Below the pieces are notes generated by a model. It was not told where the DNA came from and searched no databases. It saw nothing but the letters and a program-made list of their open reading frames with translations. DNA of 64,000 bases from an uncultured Prevotella sp. Its GTDB lineage: Bacteria > Bacteroidota > Bacteroidia > Bacteroidales > Bacteroidaceae. This document shows, piece after piece, positions 37,292 through 45,970 of this stretch. Position 1 is the stretch's first letter. Every line of letters begins with the position of its first letter. Location: NCBI GenBank assembly GCA_944320235.1, contig CALUGQ010000033.1, positions 47,745 through 111,744 on the forward strand, given 5' to 3'. The translations under genes were made by a program, and so were the position numbers.

Positions 37292-38353
37292 ATGACGCTT
37301 CACGTATTTAACCCTGAGCATGATATTGCTTTAGCTTCAAACTTGCCCAATTTCACGGCACCAAGAGCAGCACGAGGTCTACGTTCTGATTTAGGGTATA
37401 TACCTGTATTGTGGGCAGAAGATGGTGATGCTGTCTTGGTTGATGATGCTGCATATGCCGAAAGGCAAATGGAAGACTTGTCAAAATCGTTAGATGTTGT
37501 CTTGCCAAATGTTCGGTTTGTCACTAAAGCATTGCTAAGAAATCTCAAGTTATCAAGCATAAGTCCTTGGGGATGGGATAAAACTTTGTGCTGTGAATTG
37601 TGCCGCAATGGTGTTAGTGCTGGTTTGTGTCTGTCTCAGTCTGAGCTGGCAATCATACGGGCATTGTCGCATCGGGAACTGGGTGCCAAACTTTTGGCTG
37701 AATTAAGAGTTGAAGGTACTGTTGGCGAATCTGTCGTTTGCCATGACGAGGATGATGTTATTAGGTATTTGGAAGATCATGAACAAATCGTAGCAAAGGC
37801 ACCGTGGAGTAGTAGCGGCAGAGGAGTGCGTATGGTTCGGATAGGCGATTATGAATCGAAGTTGAAAGGATGGGTAAAAAACATGTTAAAACAGCAAGGG
37901 GCTTTGGTGGCTGAACCGTATTATAACAAAGTGAAAGACTTTGGAATGGAATTTTTCAGTGACGGTAATGGAACTCTCATTTTTTGTGGACTGTCTCTGT
38001 TCAGGACAGAACAAAGCGCATACGCGGGTAGCATCATTGCCCCGGAACAAGTGAAGCAATCATTGATAAGTCGCTACATTTCAGTGGATTTACTAAAAGA
38101 TATAAAAGGAAAAATACAAGTTGTGCTTGCCCAATGGCTTAAAGGCAAATATAAAGGGCCTTTGGGGGTAGACATGATGATTGTAAAAGACTACTTGGCT
38201 GGGGGATATTTCTTGCATCCCTGTGTTGAGGTAAACCTGCGACGGACAATGGGGCATGTTGCACTGTCTATATCGTCTATTGTTGCAGATGCTAAGATGG
38301 TTATGCAGATTGAGACCGATAATGTTTTTAAACTTAAAATACAAATGTTATGA
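37292..38353 (+). CDS. ATP-grasp-like protein of unknown function
   Basis: 353 residues, no signal peptide. It starts LHVFNPEHDIALASNLPNFTAPRAARGLRSDL. The middle and C-terminal parts resemble ATP-grasp ligases: IVAKAPWSSSGRGVRMV (a phosphate-binding loop candidate near residue 165-185), ALVAEPYYNKVKDFGMEFF, and VEVNLRRTMGHVAL, where the E.N.R pattern matches metal/ATP ligands at the end of that fold. Substrate and product are unknown; the N-terminal motif NPEHDIALA is distinctive. It overlaps the following GH43 gene by 4 bases (ATGA), so the two are made together although their roles look unrelated. Confidence 0.62.
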   Translation: MTLHVFNPEHDIALASNLPNFTAPRAARGLRSDLGYIPVLWAEDGDAVLVDDAAYAERQMEDLSKSLDVVLPNVRFVTKALLRNLKLSSISPWGWDKTLCCELCRNGVSAGLCLSQSELAIIRALSHRELGAKLLAELRVEGTVGESVVCHDEDDVIRYLEDHEQIVAKAPWSSSGRGVRMVRIGDYESKLKGWVKNMLKQQGALVAEPYYNKVKDFGMEFFSDGNGTLIFCGLSLFRTEQSAYAGSIIAPEQVKQSLISRYISVDLLKDIKGKIQVVLAQWLKGKYKGPLGVDMMIVKDYLAGGYFLHPCVEVNLRRTMGHVALSISSIVADAKMVMQIETDNVFKLKIQML

Positions 38354-39999
38354 GATTACCTTTGTTGTTATTTATGGCAGCCTTGCCTTTGGCAACCATG
38401 GCGCAGTATCGTTCGGAAGTTTGGTGCCCTGATAATGGTGACGGCACCTATACTAACCCGATTATCAATGCTGACTATAGCGATCCGGACGTATGTGTTG
38501 GGCCTTCTGGCACAGATTTTTATCTTACGGCAAGTTCTTTCAATTGTGTTCCAGGTTTGCCCATCCTCCATTCAAAGGATTTGGTAAATTGGGAAATAAT
38601 TGGCCATGCCATCAAGGAGATGGTTCCCAAAGAAGTATTTGATAAGGCTGCCCATGGTATGGGGGTTTGGGCTCCAAGTATTAGGTATCACAATGGTGAA
38701 TACTACATTTATTGGGGTGATCCTGATTTTGGCGTTTATATGGTAAAGACCAAGGACCCGGCAGGCCAATGGGAAGCTCCGGTTCTTGTCATCGAAGGCA
38801 AAGGCATGATTGATACAACACCGCTATGGGATGACGACGGACGTTGTTATCTTGTTAATGGCTGGGCTGGCAGCCGAGCTGGATTTAAGAGCGTGTTGTC
38901 AGTTCGCGAGTTGTCTGCAGACGGTACGCGAGCTATCAGCGACCCAGTGATAGTTTTCGATGGAAATAATGTTGACCGTACTGTAGAAGGCCCCAAGTTT
39001 TATAAACGTGATGGTTGGTATTGGATATTGGCACCGGCAGGCGGTGTTCCTACCGGATGGCAATTAGCCATGCGTTCGAAGAGTCCGTTCGGTCCATACG
39101 AGAGCAAAACTGTTCTTGCTCAGGGCAAGACAAATATCAATGGCCCCCACCAAGGTGGACTTGTGCAAACTTCACAAGGTGAGGATTGGTTTGTGCATTT
39201 TCAGGACAAAGGCCCTTATGGGCGTGTGGTTCACTTACAGCCTGTCAATTGGGTTGAAGGGTGGCCTGTAATGGGAGTTGATGAAGATGGAGATTTTTGT
39301 GGCGACCCTGTGACACGCTATAAGAAACCAAATGTCGGTGCAACATATCCAATACAGAACCCTGTTGAAAGCGACGAGTTCAATACAACCGTGCTTGGCA
39401 AACAGTGGCAATGGCATGCAAATTATAACCAAAAGTTTGGCCAGCCTACACCTTATGGCTTCTATAGATTGTACACAAATAAGTTAAGCGATAATTTTGT
39501 AAACTTGTGGGAAGCTCCCAATCTTCTGCTTCAGAAGACTCCAGCCGATGCATTCACTGCCACCGCAAAGATTAAATTTGCCGCAAAGAAAGAAGGCCAG
39601 TATGCAGGAATAATAATGATGGGCTTGGATTATAGTGCTTTGGTCGTGAAGAGGGTGGGGGATAAGTTCCAGCTTCAACAAGTCATTTGCCAGAAAGCCG
39701 ACAAGGGGAAACCGGAGACAATAAAAGTATTGGCAGAATTGGAGCCTACAGACAAAGACAAAATAAATTACGAACCAGCAATCTACGAAGAGATATATCT
39801 GCGTCTTATTGTCAAAGACAGTGCAAAGATGTCTTTTGCATACAGCAAGAATGGCAAGAAATTTCAAACTGTTGGTGATGAGTTCAAAATGCGCGAAGGC
39901 AAGTGGATTGGGGCTAAGTTTGGTTTCCTTGCCGAAGAACCTGCAGGGAAAGCTCCATCAGGTTTCATGGACATTGATTGGATTCGCATAACAAAATGA
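38350..39999 (+). CDS. Secreted glycoside hydrolase family 43 enzyme
   Basis: 549 residues. A signal peptide ends at TMAQ. The five-bladed propeller domain has NPIINADYSDPDVCV (base Asp within residues 41-47), GVWAPSIRYHNGEYYIYWGDPD, MIDTTPLWDDDGRCYLVNG (modulating Asp) and VEGPKFYKRDGWYWI (acid Glu at 213). The last 200 residues form a beta-sandwich of the GH43 C-terminal type. Likely a beta-xylosidase or alpha-L-arabinofuranosidase acting on plant arabinoxylan or arabinan; substrate cannot be told. Its ATG overlaps the ATP-grasp-like stop, and it ends at a bidirectional terminator shared with the beta-lactamase gene. Confidence 0.9.
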   Translation: MRLPLLLFMAALPLATMAQYRSEVWCPDNGDGTYTNPIINADYSDPDVCVGPSGTDFYLTASSFNCVPGLPILHSKDLVNWEIIGHAIKEMVPKEVFDKAAHGMGVWAPSIRYHNGEYYIYWGDPDFGVYMVKTKDPAGQWEAPVLVIEGKGMIDTTPLWDDDGRCYLVNGWAGSRAGFKSVLSVRELSADGTRAISDPVIVFDGNNVDRTVEGPKFYKRDGWYWILAPAGGVPTGWQLAMRSKSPFGPYESKTVLAQGKTNINGPHQGGLVQTSQGEDWFVHFQDKGPYGRVVHLQPVNWVEGWPVMGVDEDGDFCGDPVTRYKKPNVGATYPIQNPVESDEFNTTVLGKQWQWHANYNQKFGQPTPYGFYRLYTNKLSDNFVNLWEAPNLLLQKTPADAFTATAKIKFAAKKEGQYAGIIMMGLDYSALVVKRVGDKFQLQQVICQKADKGKPETIKVLAELEPTDKDKINYEPAIYEEIYLRLIVKDSAKMSFAYSKNGKKFQTVGDEFKMREGKWIGAKFGFLAEEPAGKAPSGFMDIDWIRITK

Positions 40000-40044
40000 C
40001 CTCACGTTTTTGAACGTAACCCATTTATTTCAATTAGCAAGTAT

Positions 40045-40078
40045 ATAAAAGAGGGGCGATTAATCGCCCCTCTTTTAT
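40045..40078. terminator. Bidirectional intrinsic terminator
   Basis: A perfect 34-bp palindrome centred between 40061 and 40062 (half-site ATAAAAGAGGGGCGATT) gives a GC-rich stem with A/T runs on both sides. It lies between the converging GH43 and beta-lactamase genes. Confidence 0.88.
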
Positions 40079-40122
40079 GTCTTTTAAGTTTATTTGAATA
40101 AAGGGGGGAAAACAGGCTGATA

Positions 40123-41004
40123 TTATATGTGCCTATTCTTATAATAAGTTATTATCTCGTGCGTAATTTCAGCAATTGTTTCTGCATTTGTTTGGTCTGA
40201 TTCAGATGAATCCATGATGAACACAACAATATAGCATTTTGCATCTGGCAAAAATATAACGCCTGCATCATTGTCTGCTATCTTGATGCCTTCAGTCCTG
40301 TCGGAGCTACCTGTCTTATGGGCGACTTTGATACCATTTGGAGTGCCAGCCGGAATTTTATCTGGTCCTGTAACCGTAGTATGCATGATATCACAAATCA
40401 GGCCAAAACCCTCATTGTCTGATTCAAACAATGTCTTCAAGACTGATAGCATACAAGATGGACGACTCCAGTTGTTTCTACATCGTTGAATGTTTGAGTG
40501 CATTGACAATTCTGTTTCGCAAAGTCTGAAACCACTTATGCCAAGGTTGCGTATATATGAATCTACGTGATTAATTCCACCAACAAAATCAATCAGTATG
40601 TCACAAGCGTTATTGTCGCTCAATGCAACACTGTATTTCAGTAATTCGGCTAAAGTAATGTTTATGTCTGAATTCGGGTGAGCTTGCTTTAATGGGCTAT
40701 ATGTATTTGGGTGCAATTGTTTTTTGGATATATGAATGATGCTATCTGCGCTTATACCGCAGTTTTGCATCTTGTCAACAGCTGCCATGGCAACATGTAC
40801 CTTAAATACGCTAAGTAAGGGGAAGTGTAATGAGTCGTTGAATGTGAATTGAACACCATTGCATTCTGTAGCAACGCCTACGGTCATGCGTTTCCCTTTA
40901 ATTAGTGAATCAATTTTCCCGATTAGATCGGATGAAGTAGCATTGAGACTAACCATCAACAAAACTAAAATGGCATTAAGGCGCAAGTACAAGTAATATT
41001 TCAT
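40123..41004 (-). CDS. Class A beta-lactamase (CepA/CfxA-like)
   Basis: 293 residues with a signal peptide ending near NATSS. All four class A motifs are present: S65-x-x-K68 (LLSVFKVH), S129-D130-N131 (ALSDNNACDIL), an acidic pair E163/E165 in the omega loop (CETELSMHSN), and K230-T231-G232. The SVFKxHVA and SDNNACDIL segments resemble the Bacteroidota subclass that includes CepA, CblA and CfxA. It probably hydrolyses penicillins and cephalosporins in the periplasm; the spectrum is not deducible. It has its own consensus promoter (41042-41072) and no flanking mobile DNA, so it looks resident. Confidence 0.88.
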   Translation of the reverse strand: MKYYLYLRLNAILVLLMVSLNATSSDLIGKIDSLIKGKRMTVGVATECNGVQFTFNDSLHFPLLSVFKVHVAMAAVDKMQNCGISADSIIHISKKQLHPNTYSPLKQAHPNSDINITLAELLKYSVALSDNNACDILIDFVGGINHVDSYIRNLGISGFRLCETELSMHSNIQRCRNNWSRPSCMLSVLKTLFESDNEGFGLICDIMHTTVTGPDKIPAGTPNGIKVAHKTGSSDRTEGIKIADNDAGVIFLPDAKCYIVVFIMDSSESDQTNAETIAEITHEIITYYKNRHI

Positions 41005-41041
41005 TTGTTATTATATTTGTTCAATATTTAATTGTATTACA

Positions 41042-41072
41042 CAAAGGTAATGCTTTTTTGAGATAATTGCAA
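41042..41072 (-). promoter_or_regulatory. Beta-lactamase promoter
   Basis: On the minus strand TTG (41070-41072), a 20-bp gap, then TACCTTTG (41042-41049), 37 bp before the start codon: full consensus, so constitutive expression is plausible. Confidence 0.75.
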
Positions 41073-41215
41073 TACTTTCCGAAATTCTTACTATGGGCAT
41101 AATATAAAAATGCAAGTTAAAAATTGCAAGTGGATTTAATGGTGGATTGATTTTACATGGAAAAATCTAACGAAGTAAAATCAAACTGTATGATTTGGCG
41201 AGGACACTAAAAATA

Positions 41216-41247
41216 GCGGCATTTCCACAATCACGAAGAAATGCCGC
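41216..41247 (-). terminator. Terminator of the decarboxylase operon
   Basis: GCGGCATTTC and GAAATGCCGC (41216-41225 and 41238-41247) form a 10-bp stem; on the minus strand a T-rich TATTTTT follows directly. It lies 35 bp past the beta-subunit stop. Confidence 0.8.
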
Positions 41248-41281
41248 CAATATGATAATAATGAAAACCTGTCTGGGCCTT

Positions 41282-42439
41282 TTATGACATGAAACCAAGT
41301 AATGCGCCTGCTGCCACAGCCGAGCCAATCACTCCTGCAACATTGGGGCCCATGGCATGCATTAAAAGGAAGTTATGGCGGTCGTATTCTAAGCCAAGGT
41401 TGTTGCTAATCCTTGCACTCATTGGCACAGCTGACACACCAGCGTTTCCTATCAACGGATTGAGTTTCTTGTCTTTGGGCAAGAATATATTCATAAGTTT
41501 GACAAACAGAACTCCACTGGCTGTGGCAACCATGAAAGAGAATGCTCCAAGTATGAAGATGTAGAGAGTATTCACAGTTAAAAATTCGCTAGCCTGCGTA
41601 GAGCAGCCAACTGTGAGACCCAATAACATCACTATGATATCATTTAGTGCTGAGCCTGCTGTTTTTGCCAGGCGTGTGGTCTTGCCCGATTCTTTTAGTA
41701 GATTGCCGAAGAAAAGCATTCCGAGCAAGGGCAGGCCGGATGGCACAATGAATGTTGTAAGAAGCAGACCGATGATAGGGAATAGGATTCGTTCTGTCTG
41801 GCTCACTTGCCTGGCTGGTTTCATGCGGATAAGACGTTCCTTTTTTGTTGTAAGCATACGCATGAGCGGTGGTTGGATAAGGGGAACTAATGCCATGTAA
41901 GAGTAAGCACAAACAGCTATGGCACCCATTAAGTTGGGACATAGTTTCGAGGAGAGGAATATTGCAGTAGGACCGTCCGCGCCACCAATGATGGCAATTC
42001 CTGCTGCTTGGTTCGGTTCGAAGCCAAGGCCAAGGGCTACCATATATGCTCCGAAAATACCAAACTGTGCTGCTGCACCAATGAGCACAAGCTTTGGGTT
42101 TGCAATTAGGGCTGAAAAGTCGGTCATGGCTCCAATTCCCAAGAACACCAATGGAGGATACCACCCTTGACGGACACCTTGATAGAAGATATTTAGAACT
42201 GAGTTGTCTTCGTATAGGCCAACTTCCAATCCTGCATCAGCGCGGAATGGTATGTTGCCAATGATGATTCCTAGTCCGATAGGGATGAGCAATAATGGCT
42301 CGAAGTCCTTTTTTATTGCGAGGTAAATGAGTATTGCTCCAACAACAATCATTATTATATTCCCCGCAGAGGCGTTGGCAAAACCAGTGTATGTTAAAAA
42401 CTCATTGAAGTTTTCCACTAAGAATTCTGTGAATCCCAT
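41282..42439 (-). CDS. Sodium-pumping decarboxylase beta subunit (OadB/GcdB/MmdB)
   Basis: 385 residues with about nine to eleven membrane segments. Conserved segments of the family: DFGPLL-like start replaced by KKDFEPLLLIPIGLGIIIGNIPF, then FLGIGAMTDFSALIANP, IGGADGPTAIFLSSKLCP (the functional Asp region), and NAGVSAVPMSARISNNLG, ending GSAVAAGALLGF. It couples decarboxylation of carboxybiotin to export of Na+. It follows the biotin carrier gene by 6 bp. Near mutA-mutB, the most likely substrate of the complex is (S)-methylmalonyl-CoA. Confidence 0.93.
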   Translation of the reverse strand: MGFTEFLVENFNEFLTYTGFANASAGNIIMIVVGAILIYLAIKKDFEPLLLIPIGLGIIIGNIPFRADAGLEVGLYEDNSVLNIFYQGVRQGWYPPLVFLGIGAMTDFSALIANPKLVLIGAAAQFGIFGAYMVALGLGFEPNQAAGIAIIGGADGPTAIFLSSKLCPNLMGAIAVCAYSYMALVPLIQPPLMRMLTTKKERLIRMKPARQVSQTERILFPIIGLLLTTFIVPSGLPLLGMLFFGNLLKESGKTTRLAKTAGSALNDIIVMLLGLTVGCSTQASEFLTVNTLYIFILGAFSFMVATASGVLFVKLMNIFLPKDKKLNPLIGNAGVSAVPMSARISNNLGLEYDRHNFLLMHAMGPNVAGVIGSAVAAGALLGFMS

Positions 42440-42445
42440 AAGGCA

Positions 42446-42904
42446 TTATGCAATTGTGAGCAGCACGGCACCTTCAAGTACCGAGTCGCCCTGGTTAACT
42501 AATATGGATGTGACTGTGCCAGAAAACTCAGTCTCAATATTATTCTGCATTTTCATTGCTTCAAGTACAACGACGGTGTCACCATCTTTAACTACATCGC
42601 CAACCTTGACGTTGATAGATGTAATTGTACCTGGTAGTGGAGATTTCACTTGTGAGCCAGTGCCTGTTCCTGGGTTTGGTGCTTGATTTACAATCGGTGC
42701 TGGTTGGGCGGCTTGCTGTGGCGCAGCAGGTGTTGGTTGGTGTAACTCGGTCTTTTTACGGATGGCATGAGCAGGATTAATTGGCTGTTTCAATTCAACT
42801 TCAAACCTGATGCCATTAACCAAAACTTTGGCGACATTGCCTTCTAATTCCTCGATTTCTACATCGTAGTCAACTCCTTGTACTTTATACTGAAACTTGT
42901 TCAT
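42446..42904 (-). CDS. Biotin carrier protein of the decarboxylase
   Basis: 152 residues. The N-terminal 60 residues (FQYKVQGVDYDVEIEELEGNVAKVLVNG) are the carrier's docking part, followed by a Pro/Ala-rich linker (about 60-80: TPAAPQQAAQPAPI). The C-terminal biotinyl domain carries the target lysine in VVVLEAMKMQNNIETEFSG. It shuttles carboxybiotin from the carboxyltransferase to the beta subunit. It lies between the gamma-like and beta-subunit genes on the minus strand, 31 and 6 bp apart, so the three form one operon. Confidence 0.93.
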   Translation of the reverse strand: MNKFQYKVQGVDYDVEIEELEGNVAKVLVNGIRFEVELKQPINPAHAIRKKTELHQPTPAAPQQAAQPAPIVNQAPNPGTGTGSQVKSPLPGTITSINVKVGDVVKDGDTVVVLEAMKMQNNIETEFSGTVTSILVNQGDSVLEGAVLLTIA

Positions 42905-42935
42905 AATTGTTTGTCTTTTTATTGTTCAGGTTTTG

Positions 42936-43910
42936 TTATTCGTGAAAATGCGTCATTTGAATATATGCATCATCCCACTCGGTAGTTTTGGGCTTGATTG
43001 TTATGATTCCACTTTCGATGTCGTGGACATTATGAGTATATTGTTGAATGGCCAAAGCAATAACTGCAATGTATGTCTCTTTATCGATACCTTTTGACTT
43101 AAGTCCGTCTTGTAGTATGACATTTGTTTTATGACCGAATTCAACCGTTTTTTCTACTGTCTTGACTCCAGCCTTAAGTGGTTGGATGTTTGCCATTTTT
43201 CTGGCAGCCGAGCGATGCTTCATAAATATACCAAACAGAGTGAAGAATATGCATAGCAAGGCAAGGCAAAAAAATACTATACCCATGGCAAGTACAGTAA
43301 TGCCCAATCCATATGGGTCATTACGTTTCAACTTTGCGACTTTACTCTCGTCAACTTGGATATAATTAGATATGTCGGGGGTAACTGCATCTTTAGGTTT
43401 AATCTGCCATTCTTCAGCACCGTCACGTTCACGGGCATACGATTGGTCTTCTGATAGTACTGGTACGGTTACAGAGTCAATCAATTGTGTGGCATTTCCA
43501 TCATAAAGGCCAATCCATGTTGGTTCTTCTGGGTTAATTTTTAGTGAGAGATGCAAAATACCCAGTCGCGGGTTGCTGTTGCAATGTAAGAGAATGTGTT
43601 GGCGTGCACTTAAATTTGTGCGAGCATCCCCACTGGGGATTATGCTCATGCGTTTGATACGCTCAGGCACACTCATTTTTTTGTCAAGCACTGTACGGTC
43701 GGTTGTCAGAAACATCCCTCTGACATTGTAGGTAGAGTATGAGATATTTGCTATCTCAATCCATGCTTCCCTTTGCCCGTATTCATCTTGCAGGCTTGTT
43801 GCGTTGTTGGTCATAACCTCGTTCAGTTTTATGCTCTTGGACATTTGTCCGAAAGAGGCGGTCGGAACTGAACAAAACATTATACCTAACAGGAATCCGA
43901 ACTTGTTCAT
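42936..43910 (-). CDS. OadG-like subunit with secreted lamin-tail-like N-domain
   Basis: 324 residues. A signal peptide ends at SFGQ. Residues about 25-150 form an LTD (lamin-tail) type beta-sandwich (IKLNEVMTNNATSLQDEYGQREAWIEIANIS...GLYDGNATQLIDSVTV), which would face the periplasm. One membrane helix (about 197-230: GITVLAMGIVFFCLALLCIFF) follows, as in OadG, then a cytoplasmic tail. OadG-type subunits hold the decarboxylase complex together. The extracellular domain is an addition seen in Bacteroidota; its role is unknown. First gene of the three-gene unit. Confidence 0.82.
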   Translation of the reverse strand: MNKFGFLLGIMFCSVPTASFGQMSKSIKLNEVMTNNATSLQDEYGQREAWIEIANISYSTYNVRGMFLTTDRTVLDKKMSVPERIKRMSIIPSGDARTNLSARQHILLHCNSNPRLGILHLSLKINPEEPTWIGLYDGNATQLIDSVTVPVLSEDQSYARERDGAEEWQIKPKDAVTPDISNYIQVDESKVAKLKRNDPYGLGITVLAMGIVFFCLALLCIFFTLFGIFMKHRSAARKMANIQPLKAGVKTVEKTVEFGHKTNVILQDGLKSKGIDKETYIAVIALAIQQYTHNVHDIESGIITIKPKTTEWDDAYIQMTHFHE

Positions 43911-43958
43911 TTCAATGTGTGAGATTAATATTAAGTATGGTAAGGTTTTCCTAATTTA

Positions 43959-45647
43959 TCATATACCACAACAAAGTAATATTATCAACTGTGCTGTGAA
44001 TATGCGCAGGAACATACTGAGCGGGTATACAGTTGAATAGCCAACAGCAGGTGCTTCTTTCGAGCACGATTGGTTTGCGTATGCCAAAGCTGGCGGGTCT
44101 GTATATGTTCCTGCTATCATTCCCATAATGGTGAAATAGTTGAATTTATATTTCAATCGTGCTATGGTGCCAACGATGAAAATTGGAATTACTGTTATTA
44201 GGAAACCTGTATATACGTACTTCAATCCATCGCCTTGGACGACAGTCTCCCAAAAGTCAGCCCCAGCTTTTATGCCCACACTTGCAAGAAATAACACAAG
44301 TCCAATTTCACGAAGCATAGTATTTGCACTAGTTGTTGTGTATGTAACAAGATGTACTTTATATCCATAACGCCCAATGAGGATTGCTATCACAAGAGGT
44401 CCGCCGGCGATGCCAAGTTTAAGTGGCATGGGCATTCCTGGCACAGCAAATGGCAGGCTGCCAAAAATAATTCCGACAATGATCCCAATGAAAATTGTTG
44501 CAATGTTTGGAGATTCAAGCCTTTTTATCGAGTTACCTAAAACACTTGAAACCCTGTTTACCAAATTCTCGGGCCCCACTACCATTACACGATCTCCTAC
44601 TTGTAGAGCCAAGTGAGGGTTTGCAAAAAGATCCATTCCCTGGCGTGTAACACGTGTAACATTAACGCCGTATATTGTGGAAAAATGCATTTGCCCTAAC
44701 GTCTTGCCGTTAATTGACGGACGGGTGACAACTACGCGCCTTGAAACCAATGGTTGGTCTTGCTTTTCCCATTCAACTTGTTCTTCTGGGCCGATGAATG
44801 CAATTATGGCTTCAGCATCAGCTTCAGCACATACTATGAATACCAAGTCCCCTAGTTCCAAAATTGTCTTACTGTTAGGAATGCTGACGTGTCCGTCATG
44901 CAGCACACGTGAGCATACAAAATCACGATTAAGGAAGTCGTGAATTTGGCCAATAGTCCTACCGGCAAGGTATGAGTTTGTAACCCTGAGATGCATATTA
45001 TGAGGCTTGACATGTGCGTCTTCTTCTGCATCTTTGTCAAGTTGTTCTTCTTCATTTTCCAACTTAACATGGCAAATATATCGCAAAAGGATTGTTGCAC
45101 CAATGATACCGAGTACACCTAGTGGATATGCACAAGCATATCCAGAAGCGATAAGTGGAGCTTGCCCTTTGGGAAATACGCTGTCCAAAGCCTCTGTTGC
45201 GGCACCAAGTCCTGGAGTATTTGTTACTGCTCCATATAATGTTCCAACCATCATTGGAAGATTGACAGGGTTGCTTGTGTCGAAAAAGATGAAATAACAC
45301 GCAAACATTACTCCAATATTAAGAAGAATGGTGGCTGTAGCCATAATATTTAGAGTAACTCCACCTTTCCTGAAACTTTCGAAAAAACCAGGACCCACTT
45401 GCAATCCTATCATGAAAACAAATAGGATAAGTCCAAAGTCTTGCAAAAATGTCAGAATGTTTGTTGGTGCTGTTAATCCTAAATGGCCGGCCACAATACC
45501 TGCAAATAGCACGAATGTAACTCCAAGTGATATGCCGCCAACCTTAATCTTGCCAAGCAACACACCTACAGCAATCACAATAGCGTATAAAAGCGCAATG
45601 TGTGCTACGGATTCCGTATCAACGAAAAGATTTATAAGCCAATCCAT
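43959..45647 (-). CDS. AspT/YidE-type putative transporter with TrkA-C domains
   Basis: 562 residues: five to six membrane helices (1-190; [43 protein letters not shown]), a cytoplasmic middle with two TrkA-C (RCK-C) domains (about 220-380: [20 protein letters not shown]... and [28 protein letters not shown]), and a second set of helices ([36 protein letters not shown]). This is the layout of the aspartate:alanine exchanger family and its YidE/YbjL relatives, whose substrates are mostly unknown. Its neighbours suggest a C4-dicarboxylate. A minus-strand TAATTTTG (45673-45680) lies 25 bp before the ATG. The decarboxylase genes start 48 bp downstream and may share the transcript. Confidence 0.85.
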   Translation of the reverse strand: MDWLINLFVDTESVAHIALLYAIVIAVGVLLGKIKVGGISLGVTFVLFAGIVAGHLGLTAPTNILTFLQDFGLILFVFMIGLQVGPGFFESFRKGGVTLNIMATATILLNIGVMFACYFIFFDTSNPVNLPMMVGTLYGAVTNTPGLGAATEALDSVFPKGQAPLIASGYACAYPLGVLGIIGATILLRYICHVKLENEEEQLDKDAEEDAHVKPHNMHLRVTNSYLAGRTIGQIHDFLNRDFVCSRVLHDGHVSIPNSKTILELGDLVFIVCAEADAEAIIAFIGPEEQVEWEKQDQPLVSRRVVVTRPSINGKTLGQMHFSTIYGVNVTRVTRQGMDLFANPHLALQVGDRVMVVGPENLVNRVSSVLGNSIKRLESPNIATIFIGIIVGIIFGSLPFAVPGMPMPLKLGIAGGPLVIAILIGRYGYKVHLVTYTTTSANTMLREIGLVLFLASVGIKAGADFWETVVQGDGLKYVYTGFLITVIPIFIVGTIARLKYKFNYFTIMGMIAGTYTDPPALAYANQSCSKEAPAVGYSTVYPLSMFLRIFTAQLIILLCCGI

Positions 45648-45970
45648 GTGAAAATCTGATTTTTCTAAGATGCAAAATTAGATAAAATATTGCTCATTTG
45701 ATAATTTGTGTGTAACTATTTTCGTTGTTGCCATGAAGTTTTTGAATTTTTCACGATTGGCAAACTTTTTCTTTTTTGTTTTTTCTGAAAGTCGGATATT
45801 CTGTATATCTTTGCATAATGAATTATTATAGATTTACGATGATGCTGTCTGGCATTGTGTATTTTGTCGATGCAATGATGTCAGGTATGCGGGTTCTATT
45901 TGATGACTGACACTATATGACTTACGGGGATATGTCAATAACTAAATTAATATTATAAATATTGTAATTT
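45648..45970. other. Intergenic region between divergent transporter and mutA
   Basis: 323 bases, A/T-rich, without coding frames. On the minus strand it carries the TAATTTTG element for the transporter; on the + strand TATCTTTG at 45806-45813 is a -7 candidate for mutA without a clear -33 partner, which would give a leader of about 150 bases. I looked for a B12-box-like sequence, since MutAB needs cobalamin, and saw none. Confidence 0.5.

Noticed and set aside
45648-45970. Possible cobalamin riboswitch ahead of mutA
   Set aside because: No B12-box-like sequence or conserved stem pattern was visible in the A/T-rich leader.
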